Below, piece after piece: positions 1 to 13,600 of a DNA stretch of 64,000 bases. Below the pieces are notes generated by a model. The model searched no databases. It was given only the letters and a program-made list of their open reading frames with translations, and was not told the origin of the DNA. Origin of the DNA: Achatina immaculata (taxonomy: Eukaryota; Mollusca; Gastropoda; Stylommatophora; Achatinidae); the NCBI GenBank assembly GCA_009760885.1, contig CM019704.1, forward strand, positions 10,748,303-10,812,302, written 5' to 3'. The translations under genes were made by a program, and so were the position numbers. Position 1 is the stretch's first letter. Each line of letters begins with the position of its first letter.

Positions 1-42
1 TACAGCTAGTACTAGCAGAAAGCTGAGAAGTAGTATCACAAG

Positions 43-250
43 CTACCCTTCTAGCACATTTTGCTGCTGGACCAAAAAAAAAAACATCTTCATCCTTTGA
101 ATCAGCACCACATGGATCTGAACATTCAAAATCTCTACTACTACATTCTCTTCACCACATTCTAGACATTTTTGAACTAAATTCTGAGCTTGTAATGCAG
201 AAATACGCTGCTCTGGACGAAATAAACTCCCACTGGAAGCCATATTTGTT
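43..250 (-). other. coding-like fragment of unknown origin
   Basis: An open frame reads SLFRPEQRISALQAQNLVQK, then LECGEEN. A second frame continues with an acidic and cysteine-containing stretch (SDPCGADSKDEDVFFFGPAA), as if a frameshift separates them. A CCAG|TGGG site would even be in phase with exon 21. It could be a transposase N-terminus relic or a further exon; I cannot decide. Confidence 0.15.
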
Positions 251-884
251 GATAAACAAAAACCCTTCGATGATAAACTTGTTAAATTAACACACGACCG
301 CTCTGAATTCAGCTGAAACACACACCTCGTGTCAATAAATGGATTCCGGAAGGAAGTCCAACTGCTGGTTTTAAGTATACTTTGATTATCTTCAAAAGTA
401 GAGAGCTACAAACCATCATGGCACTGAGCGGTGAATGGTCTTCTGAGGGGTACAAAAAACCAGGCAGGACGTGTCACAAAAGATACAAAGAGTTAATATG
501 GTCAGCATTGTTAAGATATTTTCTATCCTCATATTTCAAATTTCAGTTGTTCCAATATTTCTCGATATTCTTTCTGCCCATTAAATATGACCAGTTCTAC
601 CTTATATTCATACTGCCTAATTCCTGCAGAAAAAAAAAGAATCGTAGAAGCACCCCTTAGATGCCACATGGCACCTGTTACTGAAAATTCATCTGAAAGT
701 CTTGGCTGATTCTAGTTTTTTAAATAAAGTTTTTAATTTTCTGAGAATGTGATCACACGTACAGCATGATTTCTTCAGAGTTTTACTTGGATTATGTGTA
801 TACACATAAAGTGAGAAATTGGATTTACTTCTGATAACTCAAGACAGGCAGAAAACAACAAAGAAGGTCAGAAATTTTCTTCAT
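251..884. other. tract without recognised feature
   Basis: AT-rich sequence with short open frames only. No splice-framed coding piece, terminal repeat or tandem array was seen. Confidence 0.5.
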
Positions 885-1305
885 TCAGTTATTAAAGTTT
901 GTGAAGGAAAAGATGGTTCAATCAAGCTACAACCTGCTAGATTTTGTGAAGGAAAAAACAGTTCAATCAAGCTACAACCTGTTAGGTTTCGTGATGGAAA
1001 AGACAGTTCAATCAAGCTACAACCTGTTAGGTTTTGTGAAGGAAAAGACAGTTCAATCAAGCTACAACCTGTTAGGTTTCGTGATGGAAAAGACAGTTCA
1101 ATCAAGCTACAGCTATTAGGTTTCATGAAGGAAAAGACAGTTCAATCAAGCTACAACCCGTTAGGTTTTGTGAAGGTAATGACAAAATTAGGTTTTGTGA
1201 AGGTAATGACAAAATTAGGTTTTGTGAAGGTAATGACAAAATTAGGTTTTGTGAAGGTAATGACAAAATTAGGTTTTGTGAAGGTAATGACAAAAAAAAA
1301 TTTTT
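885..1305. repeat. two adjoining minisatellites, 45-bp and 27-bp units
   Basis: About six 45-bp units (core TTCAATCAAGCTACAACCTG) pass directly into five near-perfect 27-bp units (TTAGGTTTTGTGAAGGTAAT...). The 27-mer is a shortened derivative of the 45-mer: both share TTAGGTTTTGTGAAGG. Both lengths are multiples of 3, so they create long but meaningless open frames. Confidence 0.9.
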
Positions 1306-1422
1306 TTTCTAACATGCACTAAGAACAAAAAAAAACCAAACAAATAAACAGTTTTCAGACTGATAGAACTCAAAATTCACTGGATCAAGTATGATATCAC
1401 TTACAGTGATTATTTTACTTAC

Positions 1423-1680
1423 TTGAAGTCCTGACCTTTCAACTTTTTAAACTTCTCATGTTGGTAGTTGTAACACGGGATCTGATTCTTTCTGTTTGTC
1501 CAGGAAAGATACAGATCTCCCGGTTTGAGACCACAAAACTTGCCACCGGCGCTCTTACGTATGCCACGGTCCACATAGTCCTGGTCACAGTTGAATGAAG
1601 TGTCCACATATGGACCAATGACTGCAGCAAGAGCTGGAATATCATTTGTGCTGGAACCTGGCAAGGTCAATCCATACTTC
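1423..1680 (-). CDS. CFAP92: exon 21, last visible exon of CFAP92-like gene
   Basis: 258 nt with acceptor CATTTTGTTCTAG and donor TTCAA|GTAAGT. It encodes [20 protein letters not shown], then [19 protein letters not shown] and [18 protein letters not shown]. The strong GTAAGT donor shows the gene continues towards position 1 or beyond. Confidence 0.82.
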
Positions 1681-4600
1681 CTAGAACAAAATGAACAATT
1701 TTTTCTAAACAAAAAATTTCAAAACGAATAAAATACCCTCTAATAAAAAAAAAAAAACCCAACAATGAAAGTAAAGGTAAAAGGTAAAACCCCGGTTTCC
1801 ATGCTATTAAGGTATACTGGGGCTACAGTGCTAGGCCCATACCTCCAACACCACTGGCACATGAAAGTCTGATGTGGTCAGTATCATGCCTGGCTGCGTC
1901 TACCCCCGAGCTTTCTCTGGCATCTATTTTTAGAGCTGGGGTGCACCCCAGGGCCTTTTTGGTGTGTAGCAAGAAACATCCTCACTGCTGGGGCTTGAAC
2001 CTGCTACCACCAGATCTGTACCAACCACTCAGTTAAACTGGCTAAAACTGGGGTCTGTTTCCTGATCTCATGAGTTCTTTCTTGAAGAAAATCCAGCGTT
2101 TTCTGTCCTGGGCGCTCAAGTTTGTAACTCTAGAGGCAGCGTTCCTGGGAAATATTCTTGAATATGTTGATGCATCAGCAGCCATGAGGAAACCTTTGTT
2201 TTACAGAGAAATCAGTGTTGAAATGTTCTTGTAAGCAACTCAGTAGAAACTGTCAATTTATGTGTGTCTCAATTTCAAACAGTGGATGTGAGTGAGGGTG
2301 CTCAGTGAACAAAAGCTGGCCGGGTTCTATCCTTTCTCCTTCTGGTGGACCTGATGTGGACTGTTCTACAGGGTCCAGCATAAAGCATAGCTGGATTTAA
2401 CTGACGTAGTGCGCAGAAACTGAATACGTGTGAAAAAAAAACACATGTCAGAGATGAAGCAGACAAACGGTAATTTTTAACAATGGCTTCTTGGCAAACA
2501 CAACATCGCACATTCACAGTTGAAACTTATTTTAAAATTGAAGAATTGTCTATTACTGTACAACGAAAGTTTTGTCGCCATTTTGAGTTGCATCCCCGTG
2601 ATAATGTTCCCAATCAGAGGACAACACAATTTTGAGGTGGGTCAAAAAATTTAAGGAAACCGCTAATTGCCTTAATAACAAGTCTACTGGTCGTCCAAGA
2701 ACTCAACAAACACCTGAACGAATTAAAGAAATCCGCAATGCAATGCTGAGTAGCCCTTGGCGATCAGCTGTTAGGAACGTTTTGGCATCTGGCATCCTTT
2801 TACTGTTAATAGTGATCTTTATGTGCAGATGCTAACTGAATACTTCATTCCAAACTTGGCCAATAGAAATAAGAGACTAATATGGTTTCAGCAAGATGGA
2901 GCAACTGCCCACACAGCCCGTCAGTCCATGGCCATGCTGCGACAAGCATTCCCCAATCGTCTTATTTCCAGATTTAGGGAATTCATTGGCCAGCAAGGTC
3001 ATCAGATTAACTGGCTGCAGACTTCTTTTTATAGGGGTACCTCAAGAACACAATGTATGCTAGTCGACCACATTCAATTGCAGATCTAAAGGATCGAATC
3101 TGACACTGCATTCAAAATATCCCTTTCAACATGTTAAATGGTGTTATGGAGGAATTTTCCAATCCACTGTCTGAATGTATCAAATGTAATGGCGGTCATC
3201 TAACTGGCAATACCTAAATATAACTGTCAGTAATAATAAAAATACCCACTTTTCTGAGTTCCATTTCACATTTTTTTTTTGCCAAAAACATGTATAGCGC
3301 TTATTTATTTTCCATTTTAAAAATCCAGCTATGCTTTATGCCGGACCCTGTATAACTTCAGCTCTCTTACAGATAAGGGGCTGACTTTTTTCTGTGGTGG
3401 TGGAACCTGCAGAGAAATCTGCTGCAGAAATCAGAGACTGCCACACCAAAGTTTGAAGATTTTCACCATACAAGCCTCTAGACAGAAATGGACATTACAG
3501 TTAAAAAGAGAAACAGATTTCCTCTCCTCACTGAATACACCTATTTTTTCTTAAATCTCACTCATTCATTCATTCATTTGCATTTCCCTTGTGAAACTTA
3601 GCCTCCCCAACAACTCTCCTGTAGACCATTTGCAGATCATCAACGATGTCTTGCAGCCATCTTTGCCTTGGTCTTTTTCTCTTTCTTTTTCCCATTATGT
3701 ACCCATCCAAGACAGTCTTCTTTAGATTATCATGATGTTTAATGTGTCTAAAATATTTAAGTTTTCTCTGTTTAATCCTCTTTACTAGCCAGCCTTCCTC
3801 AATATTAAGTTCTTGTAGTATGGATGTATTTTTAAATATATCTTAAATCTACAGGTACAAATCAAATACCTGACAGGGTCTTTGAGAAGACCTTTCAGCC
3901 TGTCCAGCTGGTTACTGGAGTAAAATCCTTTCATGGTCATCTCTGTGGCAGGAAGTACTCGGTGAAAGTACTGTCGGACATCATTTACCACCACACGTGA
4001 CCGCCAGTCTTCAACCTGCCTGAAAACAGAAATGTAAAAAAAAAAAAAACAACAGAACAGATGATCTGTACAAAAATAGGATATTTTTCATTATCACTAC
4101 ATAAACTTTTTTTTCTATAACATAAACAGGCCATGTAGTGAAGCCATTTTATTATTAGAGATGAAAAACTAAAAACATTTTTCACATAAAATGAAACAAA
4201 ATTTACTTACTATAATAATAAACATTAATATATGAGGTGTGTGTAAAAAGTTTGGTGAATGGTCCAATATCTCAACGGCAACATGGGCCAGGTGTGTGGA
4301 CATGCACGTGGCTATCCAGAGACACATTGAGAAGCACCACCCAGTGCGGAGTATATATGACCGACAGAGTAAACTTGCTGCGGGCAAGTGAAATGTTGAT
4401 ACAAGTGTATGAGACGAAAGCTGTGAGCAGAAAATTGTTTACAAATTGTTGAAATGCTTTCATGATGGGAAGGAAACAACTGAGGATGAACCACGTTCGG
4501 GTCGGCCGTCGACAAGGAGAAACACAGACATGATCCGTGTGCACCAATTTTTGTTTCAGCGTGGCATACTTTGATTTGGTGCCTGTGGACTTCTTTCTGT

Positions 4601-7600
4601 TTTCCCGCCTGAAAAGCATCATGAAAGGCATATGTTTTGCGGACGTGGCGGCAATCCAAGAACATGTTACAGTGGTTCTGTGATCGATTCCTAAAGAGGC
4701 CTTTGCTGACAGTTTCCAGAACCTTTATGAACATTGCCAAAAGTGTGTTATGATGGATGGTGATTATTCTGACGGCCAATAAAGATAATTTGCTTGTATC
4801 TTCTGTTTTGTTTTCTTATATCATTCACTGAACTTTTTAGACACACCACATACTTCGGTCACACTTTTACTTATAAAAGGTAAAACCTGTGGCAGACATT
4901 CTACATTTCTCCGATTTTGACAGAGAAAAGACTTTGGTGGAGGGACAGAACCACAAACTGTCCTTGTTGTTTACACAAAACCTCGAAGCCGTTACTAAGC
5001 AACAGATAATGAGGACAACACCTATTTTTGTTTCTTTCACTTCCCTTTCCTGTGTCAAAGTATTTTTCCCTCTTGTAATAAATATACAGTGAAAATGAAA
5101 ACATCACAGCAAACATATTTACTTTTTCCTGCCACCGTCACCAAATGTTGCTAGGCAAAATCTATAATTTAACCTACCTAGACAAAGCCAGATATTCCTG
5201 CTAGTAATCTATGTTATTTTTCTACACAAAAATCTACTTATTTTACTCACAGAATTAGACAACCTTTAAGAATACATTTTTGTAAACAGAACCTGCTGTA
5301 TACAATTCTCCATGTTTACCAGTGTTTCTCATGCTACAACACATGCTTGCCCTAAAAATCCTCCTATCTCCTACAGCAAATTTGTTCACATGGCCAGGTT
5401 AAGTTCTTTAACTCATATCTTCAGTTTCTGTACTTGTACAATGACTGGAGTCTGAGTGTCTGTAGTTATGTTCTGAAGGTTGCTGCTTTGATCTTGCTGC
5501 ACCACTATCTGCCAGTCTCTTGTTCTTGGACTGAATACAGCTGACTTTTCTCTTCCTGAGAAGAGCTACACTTAAGAAAGACTCATCTGTGGAAGTTACT
5601 AATTAAAGCAAAAACACTAAACTGGAAAACTAAAGACAAGAAAAGCAAAGCATGTTGCCAACATTCAAAACTTGAAAACAGGCTCAATATAGAAACAAGA
5701 TAAAACACTTCATTAAGTAAAATAAGGTCAAACCAGAATACAGAACTGGAGGGGACAGACTTCACAGGATATAAAACTGGACAGGACAGATATCATAGAC
5801 GGACGTGAAATAAGGTATGCAAAAGTATCACAAGAAAAAGTCTCTCAGCAAAACAAAGAACACAAAAAAATGTGGTAATTACTTAATTCTGTTCACATTT
5901 TGGTCTTCTGCCTTTTGAACTCCGGAAACTCTCCTGGACAAAAGGTCTTCATTGCCAAAGTTTGATGGAGGTGGTGCATAAAGGTCAAAGTCTTTCTTTC
6001 TGTCACACCATGGGTAGCGATCTCTGTCCAGAGGTGGCTTGGTAATGTTAGCATGTAGGAAGTTCTCTGTCCACTCCTTATGTACAACAATGAAGCATGA
6101 TTAATATAACAGGTATAGCTTAGACCGCTCAATCTATTTTAGACCTTCAGCTTAGAACATACAGCAACAACTGAGTTCTGACCTACTGCCTTGAACTTAC
6201 ATTAAGAAATCTTATGGCTATTTTTTATCTGAAATGACAAAGCTGATTCTTGGAACTGTCAAACATCATTCTGCTGAGCAACTGATCTTGTGGCTAATTC
6301 TATCAATATTTAACTGGCTATCCACAATAACAAGCCATGTCTGAGTTGTAGGTTCCAGTCTTTTCTTGGTCTTGCATCTCCTCCTCCACATTTAAATCTG
6401 CTGCTCATTTCCATTTAGATTGAAACAGTCCCCTTGTTCAGGTTTCCTCTCCATATAGTAAGGGCTTATGACTCCAGCTTATCAGAGTGTCATCAGCAGC
6501 TAATCAGATAAAGTTTTCTCAGGTAAGATATCTCCAGCTTATCAGAGTGTCATCAGCAGCTAATCAGATAAAGTTTTCTCAGGTAAGATATCTCCAGCTT
6601 ATCAGAGTGTCATCAGCAGCTAATCAGATAAAGTTTTCTCAGGTAAGATATCTCCAGCTTATCAGAGAAAGTGTCTGTTGTATTGGAGATACCCTAGTCT
6701 TCATGGTGCTGGCTGTAGTCCAAAATACTTTGAACATTACAGCATGGGTTCATTTTTCTATAAAGGTTATAAAAGTTATAGCACATTTAACATATCTCCA
6801 AATTTCAATGATCTCTCCAATATAAATGCTGCAGATTCTGCATCCCCAGGTGGAAACACTCCAGAGGCAGCAAATACTAAACCTCCAAGAATATAACTTC
6901 CTAACATACCACTGCATTTTTCAATCTCATGATAACTATTCCTAATTTTTCCCACTCAACTATTCGTTAAATGACAGCTCAGAGATGACTTGGTATAAAA
7001 TGAACAGAGGGACAAGAAACAAAGTACAGAGATATGAAAGAAAAACTGCAGAATTATGACAGACTCAGAACTCAGACTGCAGCATGTTCATCAATCTTTC
7101 AGTCATAAAAATGCAGCACACTAACAACTCAACCATGAAAAGACAGCACATTAATCTCTCAGGCATGAAAATAAATCACACTAACCATTCAGCCATGAAA
7201 AGATAGCACATTAATCTCTCAGCCATGGAAAGACAACACACTAATCACTCAGGCATGAAAAGATAAACAAACCTCTCTGAGCTCATCCACACGTGCTGAG
7301 TCAGGGCGGCCAGGGTGGGCAGCAGTCTCCCTTGTAGTTTTTCTCCCAGGGTTAGTCCAGCCAGTGTTTGTCATCCATCGAGCATGACTGGCTGCTTCCA
7401 GTTCTTTATTCTCTTGATCAATGTTGACAGGGCAGAATGCAGCAGACATGAACTCTTGATTGTAGGTGTATCTGTAAAAAAACCACTTCTAATCTAACTG
7501 TACAAAAACCACTTTTGATCTGATTGTACAAAAACCACTTTTGATCTGATTGTACAAAAATCATTTTTAATCTGATTGTACAAAAAACCAGTTTTGATCT

Positions 7601-10600
7601 GATTGTATAAAAACCACATTTGATCTGATTGTACAAAAACCACTTCTGATTGTACTAAAACCTCTTTTGATCTGATTGTACAAAAACCACTACTGAGCTA
7701 ACTGTACAAAAACCACTTCTGATCTGATTGTACTAAAGCTAGTTCTGATCTGGTTGTACAAAAACCACTTCTGATCTGACTGTTCAAAACTCCTCTGTTC
7801 AACAAAAAATGGAAAGCACATGGGCAGACATATCCTGCCCCATGGAAACAGGTCTTGTTATCACACACTGAATTCAGCATTTATGAATACCAATTCACTT
7901 GTAAAACTGATTGATCTCTTGTAGGAAACTACTTTCAGAAATAACATGAACACATGACTTTTTTACCATCAGTGTGAATCTGTTTATGTATAAGGTCACC
8001 AGAGAACTGACACTGGATTGAGATGTTAAGAGAGAACTGTATTTAAGAAATCTCTGACAAAAGACACAACAAAAGAGTAAAATGCTGATGAGCAAACTTG
8101 CTCTTACACATGATAGCACAAAATGTCAGTCTGTTCAAATGTGAAGTTTTAAAAAGGATGACTTCATGAGCAAATATGAAATCTCAGATAACTTCATGAG
8201 TATATGAAATCTAAGATAACTGTATGAGTATACCAAATCTGGGTTAACTATTAGCATATCAAATCTAGGATAACTTTATGAGTACATCAAAGATGGATTA
8301 ATGACTACACAGTGTGAGAGAAACCTGCATGAATAAGTCACCTTGCAGTGGGACTCTGTTGTCTTAGATGCTCTCTCAGTTTCTCCTTGGCTAGCTCCAT
8401 GCTGTTAAGGTGTTGTATGCTGTAAATGTAGACTGGGTCTGCATCCAGCATAATGTAAGGCTTCTTGTTCCTCTCTCTTTCTGCATGGCTGGTCTCACTC
8501 AAAGCATGAACTTGTTTCTGTGTGTGAGAAAATGTTAGCTTCACCTAAACACCGCCTCACCACCACCACCACCACCACCACCACCACCACCACCACTGCC
8601 ACCACCATCCTCACCACCACCATAACCATCACCACCACCACCACCATCATCACAACCACCATCATCACCACCACCATCATCCTCACCACCACCATAACCA
8701 TCACCACCACCACCACCACCACCACCACCACCACCACCACCACTGCCACCACCATCCTCACCACCACTGCCACCACCATCCTCACCACCATCATAACCAT
8801 CACCACCACCACCACCATCATCACAACCACCATCATCACCACCACCATCACCACTATCATCACCATCACCACTATCATCATCATCACCACCACCACCATC
8901 ATCATCACAACCACCATCATCACTACCACCATCATCACCACCACCACAATCACCACCATCACCACCACCACCACCATCATCACCACCACCAAATAATGTG
9001 ACAACACATACACTTCATTCCTTTGCATGTCCCTTGCGGAACTTTGCCTCCCAAACAGCACTCCTGTAGGCCTCTCGGTTGTGAGCAAGATGGCCTGCTG
9101 CTGCTGCATCCATTTCCAGATCATCAACGATGTCCTGCAGCCATCTTCGTTTCGGTCTTCCTCTCTTTCTTTTTCCCATCATGTATCCTTCCAATACGGT
9201 CCTCTCCAAATTATCATGACGTTTAATGTGGCCAAAATATTTAAGTTTTCTCTCTTTAATCCTCTTTACTAGCCAGCCTTCTTCAATATTAAGCTCTTGT
9301 AGTATAGATATATTTGTTCTTTTTTGTGTCCACGATATTTGGAGAACTCTTCTATAGCATTTACATTCAAAGGCATTTATGTGCTTCTCAGCTGTTTTGT
9401 TAAGTGTCCAGGTCTCACAGGCATATGTTGCGATGGGAAAGATGCATGCCCTTAAAAATCTTAGTTTTGTGGTTCTGTCTGCTCCTCTCCACAGATTCTT
9501 TATTTGTTGTACTTTCTGAAGAGCAATAGATGTCCTCCTTTTAATTTCCTTCATTGTATCTCCATTATTAGTTAGTAGTGATCCAAGATATTCAAAACTC
9601 TCCACTTCTTCCAGTTTTTCCTCACTGATACATATTTCAGTTGCCTTGTTTGTTTTGTCAGTTGTCATCACTTTAGTTTTCTTTGCATTAAGATAGAGGT
9701 TCTGCTCTTCGCTGTTCTTGCGGACTGACATAATTAGTTTTTCCATTCCTTCTTGTGTTGTGGACAGCAATACTGTGTCATCAGCATATCTAATACACTA
9801 AGATTATATAATGACAACACATGAACTAGGACTAAATAATGACAACACATACACTAAGACTAAATAATGACAACACATACACTAAGACTAAATAATGACA
9901 ACACATACACTAAGACTAAATAATGACAACACATACACTAAGACTAAATAATGACAACACATACACTAAGACTAAATAATGACAACACATACACTAAGAC
10001 TAAATAATGACAACACATACACTAAGACTATATAATGACAACACATACACTAAGACTAAATAATGACAACACATGAACTAGGACTAAATAATGACAACAC
10101 ATACACTAAGACTATATAATTACAACACATACATTAAGACTAAATAATGACAACACATACACTAAGACTATATAATGACAACACATACACTAAGACTATA
10201 TAATGACAACACATACATTAAGACTAAATAATGACAACACATACACTAAGACTATATAATGACAACACATACATTAAGACTAAATAATGACAACACATAC
10301 ATTAAGACTAAATAATGGCAACACATACACTAAGACTAAATAATGACAGCACATACACTAAGACTAAATAATGACAACACATACACTAAGACTAAATAAT
10401 GACAACACATACACTAAGACTAAATAATGACAACACATACACTGAATAATGACAACATATAGACTAAATAATGACAACACATACACTAAGACTAAATAAT
10501 GACAACACATGAACTAGGACTAAATAATGACAACACATACACTAAGACTATATAATGACAACACATACACTAAGACTAAATAATGACAACACATACACAA

Positions 10601-13600
10601 AGACTAAATAATGACAACACATACACTAAGGCTAAATAATGACAGCACATACACAAGACTAAATAATGACAACACATACACTAAGACTAAATAATGACAA
10701 CACATACACTAAGACTAAATAATGAGAACACATACACTAAATAATGACAACACATAGACTAAATAATGACAACACATACACTAAGACTATATAATGACAA
10801 CACATACACTAAGACTAAATAATGACAACATATACACTAAGACTATATAATGACAACACATACACTGAGACTATATAATGACAACACATACACTGAGATT
10901 ATATAATGACAACACATACACTAAGACTATATAATGACAACACATACACTGAGACTAAATAATGACAACACATACACTAAGACTAAATAATGACAACACA
11001 TACACTAAGACTAAATAATGACAACACATACACTAAGACTAAATAATGACAACACATACACTAAGACTAAATAATGACAACACATACACTAAGACTAAAT
11101 AATGACAACACACACTAAGACTATATAATGACAACACATACACTAAGACTAAATAATGACAACACATGAACAAGGACTAAATAATGACAACACATACACT
11201 AAGACTATATAATGACAACACATACACTAAGACTAAATAATGACAACACATACACTAAGACTAAATAATGACAACACATACACTATAACTAAATAATAAC
11301 AACACATACACTAAGACTAAATAATGGCAACACATGAACTAGGACTAAATAATAACAACATATGAACTAGATAACACACTGCAAACGACAATAGACCATC
11401 ATTCATTCATTCATTTGCATGTCCCTTGCGGAACTTTGCCTCCCAAACAGCACTCCTGTAGGCCTCTCAGTTGTGAGCAAGATGGCCTGCTGCTATTGCA
11501 TCCATTTCCAGATCATCAACGATGTCTTGCAGCCATCTTCGTCTTGGTCTTCCTCTTTTTCTTTTTCCCATTATGTATCCTTCCAATACGGTCTTCTCTA
11601 AATTATCATGACGTTTAATGTGTCCAAAATATTTCAGTTTTCTCTCTTTAATCCTCTTCATTAGCCAGCCTTCTTCAATATTAAGCTCTTGTAGTATAGA
11701 TATATTTGTTCTTTTTTGTGTCCATGATATTTGGAGAACTCTTCTGTAGCATTTACATTCAAAGGCATTTATGTGTTTCTCAGCTGTTTTGTTAAGTGTC
11801 CAGGTCTCACAGGCATATGTTGCGATGGGAAAGATGCATGCCCTTAAAAATCTTATTTTTGTGGTTCTGTCTGCTCCTCTCCACAGATTCTTTATTTGTT
11901 TTACTTTCTGAAGAGCGATAGATGTCCTCCTTTTAATTTCCCTCATTGTATCTCCATTATTAGTTAGTAGCGATCCAAGATATTCAAAACTCTCCACTTC
12001 TTCTAGTTTTTCCTCATTGATACATATTTCAGTTGCCTTGTTTGTTTTGTCAGTTGTCATCAATTTAGTTTTCTTTGCATTAAGATAGAGGTTCTGCTCT
12101 TCGCTGTTCTTGCGGACTGACATAATTAGTTTTTCCATTCCTTTTTGTGTTGTGGACAGCAATACTGTGTCATCAGCATATCTAATCTCTGGTATTTCAT
12201 AACCTCCAACTGTTATGGCATCGTTTGGTTAGCGGGGTAGGGGTATCCCCTATCAAAGGAGAAGTAAGACAATAGACCAGGTACGGAAAAATGATATTGT
12301 ATTAATAATGGGTGATTTTAATGCAAAGATTGGTACAGAAAGAGCAGAAGATGAAGGACATGTTGTAGGGAAATTTAGCATAGGACATAGAAATGAGGCA
12401 GGTGACAATCTAATGGCGTTTTGCATGGAAAATGAGCTAATGATCGCTAACACACTTTTTAAACAACATCCAAGAAGACTTTACACATGGACATCACCTG
12501 ATGGGAAAACCAGGAATCAAACAGATTACATTTTAGTGCAGAGAAGGTGGAGGTCAAGCATAACATCAGCAAAAACTTTACCAGGTGCTGATTGTGACTC
12601 GGACCATGAGTTATTAATAGCAGACATGAAGATAAAGATGAAAAAGATAGTTACGGGATCAAGACCACTCCGCTTTGACCTTACAAATATACCAGAACAA
12701 TATAGTATAGAAGTGAAGAACCGTTTCGAAATCCTGATGGCTGTACAGGAGGAGATGACACCAGATGAATTGGCTACGCAGGCCAAAGATATCTTAGTAA
12801 CAACGGCTAAAGACATGGTTACAGTAAAGAAAACACAAAAGAATAGATGGATCACAGCAGGTACACTAGAACTGATAAAACAATGTAGAGAAATGAAGAC
12901 ACAATGGAAAGTGACAAACAACAACAAAGATAAATATAAAACTTTAACAAAAGAAGTACGAAGAAACATAAGAAAAGACAAAAAACAATACATACAAGAT
13001 TGTTGTGAAAGAATAGAAGAACATCAGAAGTGTGGAAGAGATAGTGAAATGTTTAAAGAAATGAAGACACTGACGAGAAATGTCACACCTAAGCTAAATG
13101 TAATTTGTGATGAGATGGGGAATACCCTGACAGAGACAGAGGAAATTCTAGAAAGATGGAAGGAATATTGCAAAAGAATGTATGAAACAACCGACTGTGG
13201 AAGCAGAAATCAACAGTGTGAATTATTATTGGAGGAGAAAGAACCCGAACCGACAATGGGAGAAGTTTTATGGGCAATAAAGAATCTGAAAAATGGTAAA
13301 TCACCAAGATGTGATGAGATAACAGCTGAATTTATTAAAGCAGGAGGAAAGGAGTGTGCAACAATCTATCATGCACTATGTAAAAAGATATGGCATTCAG
13401 GTGTTTGGCCAAAAGAATGGAAAAGAACTGTATTCATACCATTGCCAAAAAAGGGTAACCTGAAATTATGCACCAACTACAGAACTGTTGCCCTGATTAG
13501 TCATGCCAGTAAAATTCTGTTAAAAATCATAATGGGTAGACTTCGAAAGAAAATAGAAGAAGAAGTCAATATGGTCCAAGCTGGTTTCAGGCAAGGAAGA

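Noticed and set aside
5893..6132. 79-codon minus-strand frame over exon 19
   Set aside because: The neighbouring frame ([15 protein letters not shown]) fits the splice phases on both sides and looks coding; this one does not.
8495..9127. Long threonine-rich and valine/methionine-rich open frames
   Set aside because: They are translations of the CCA/CAT triplet repeat on both strands.
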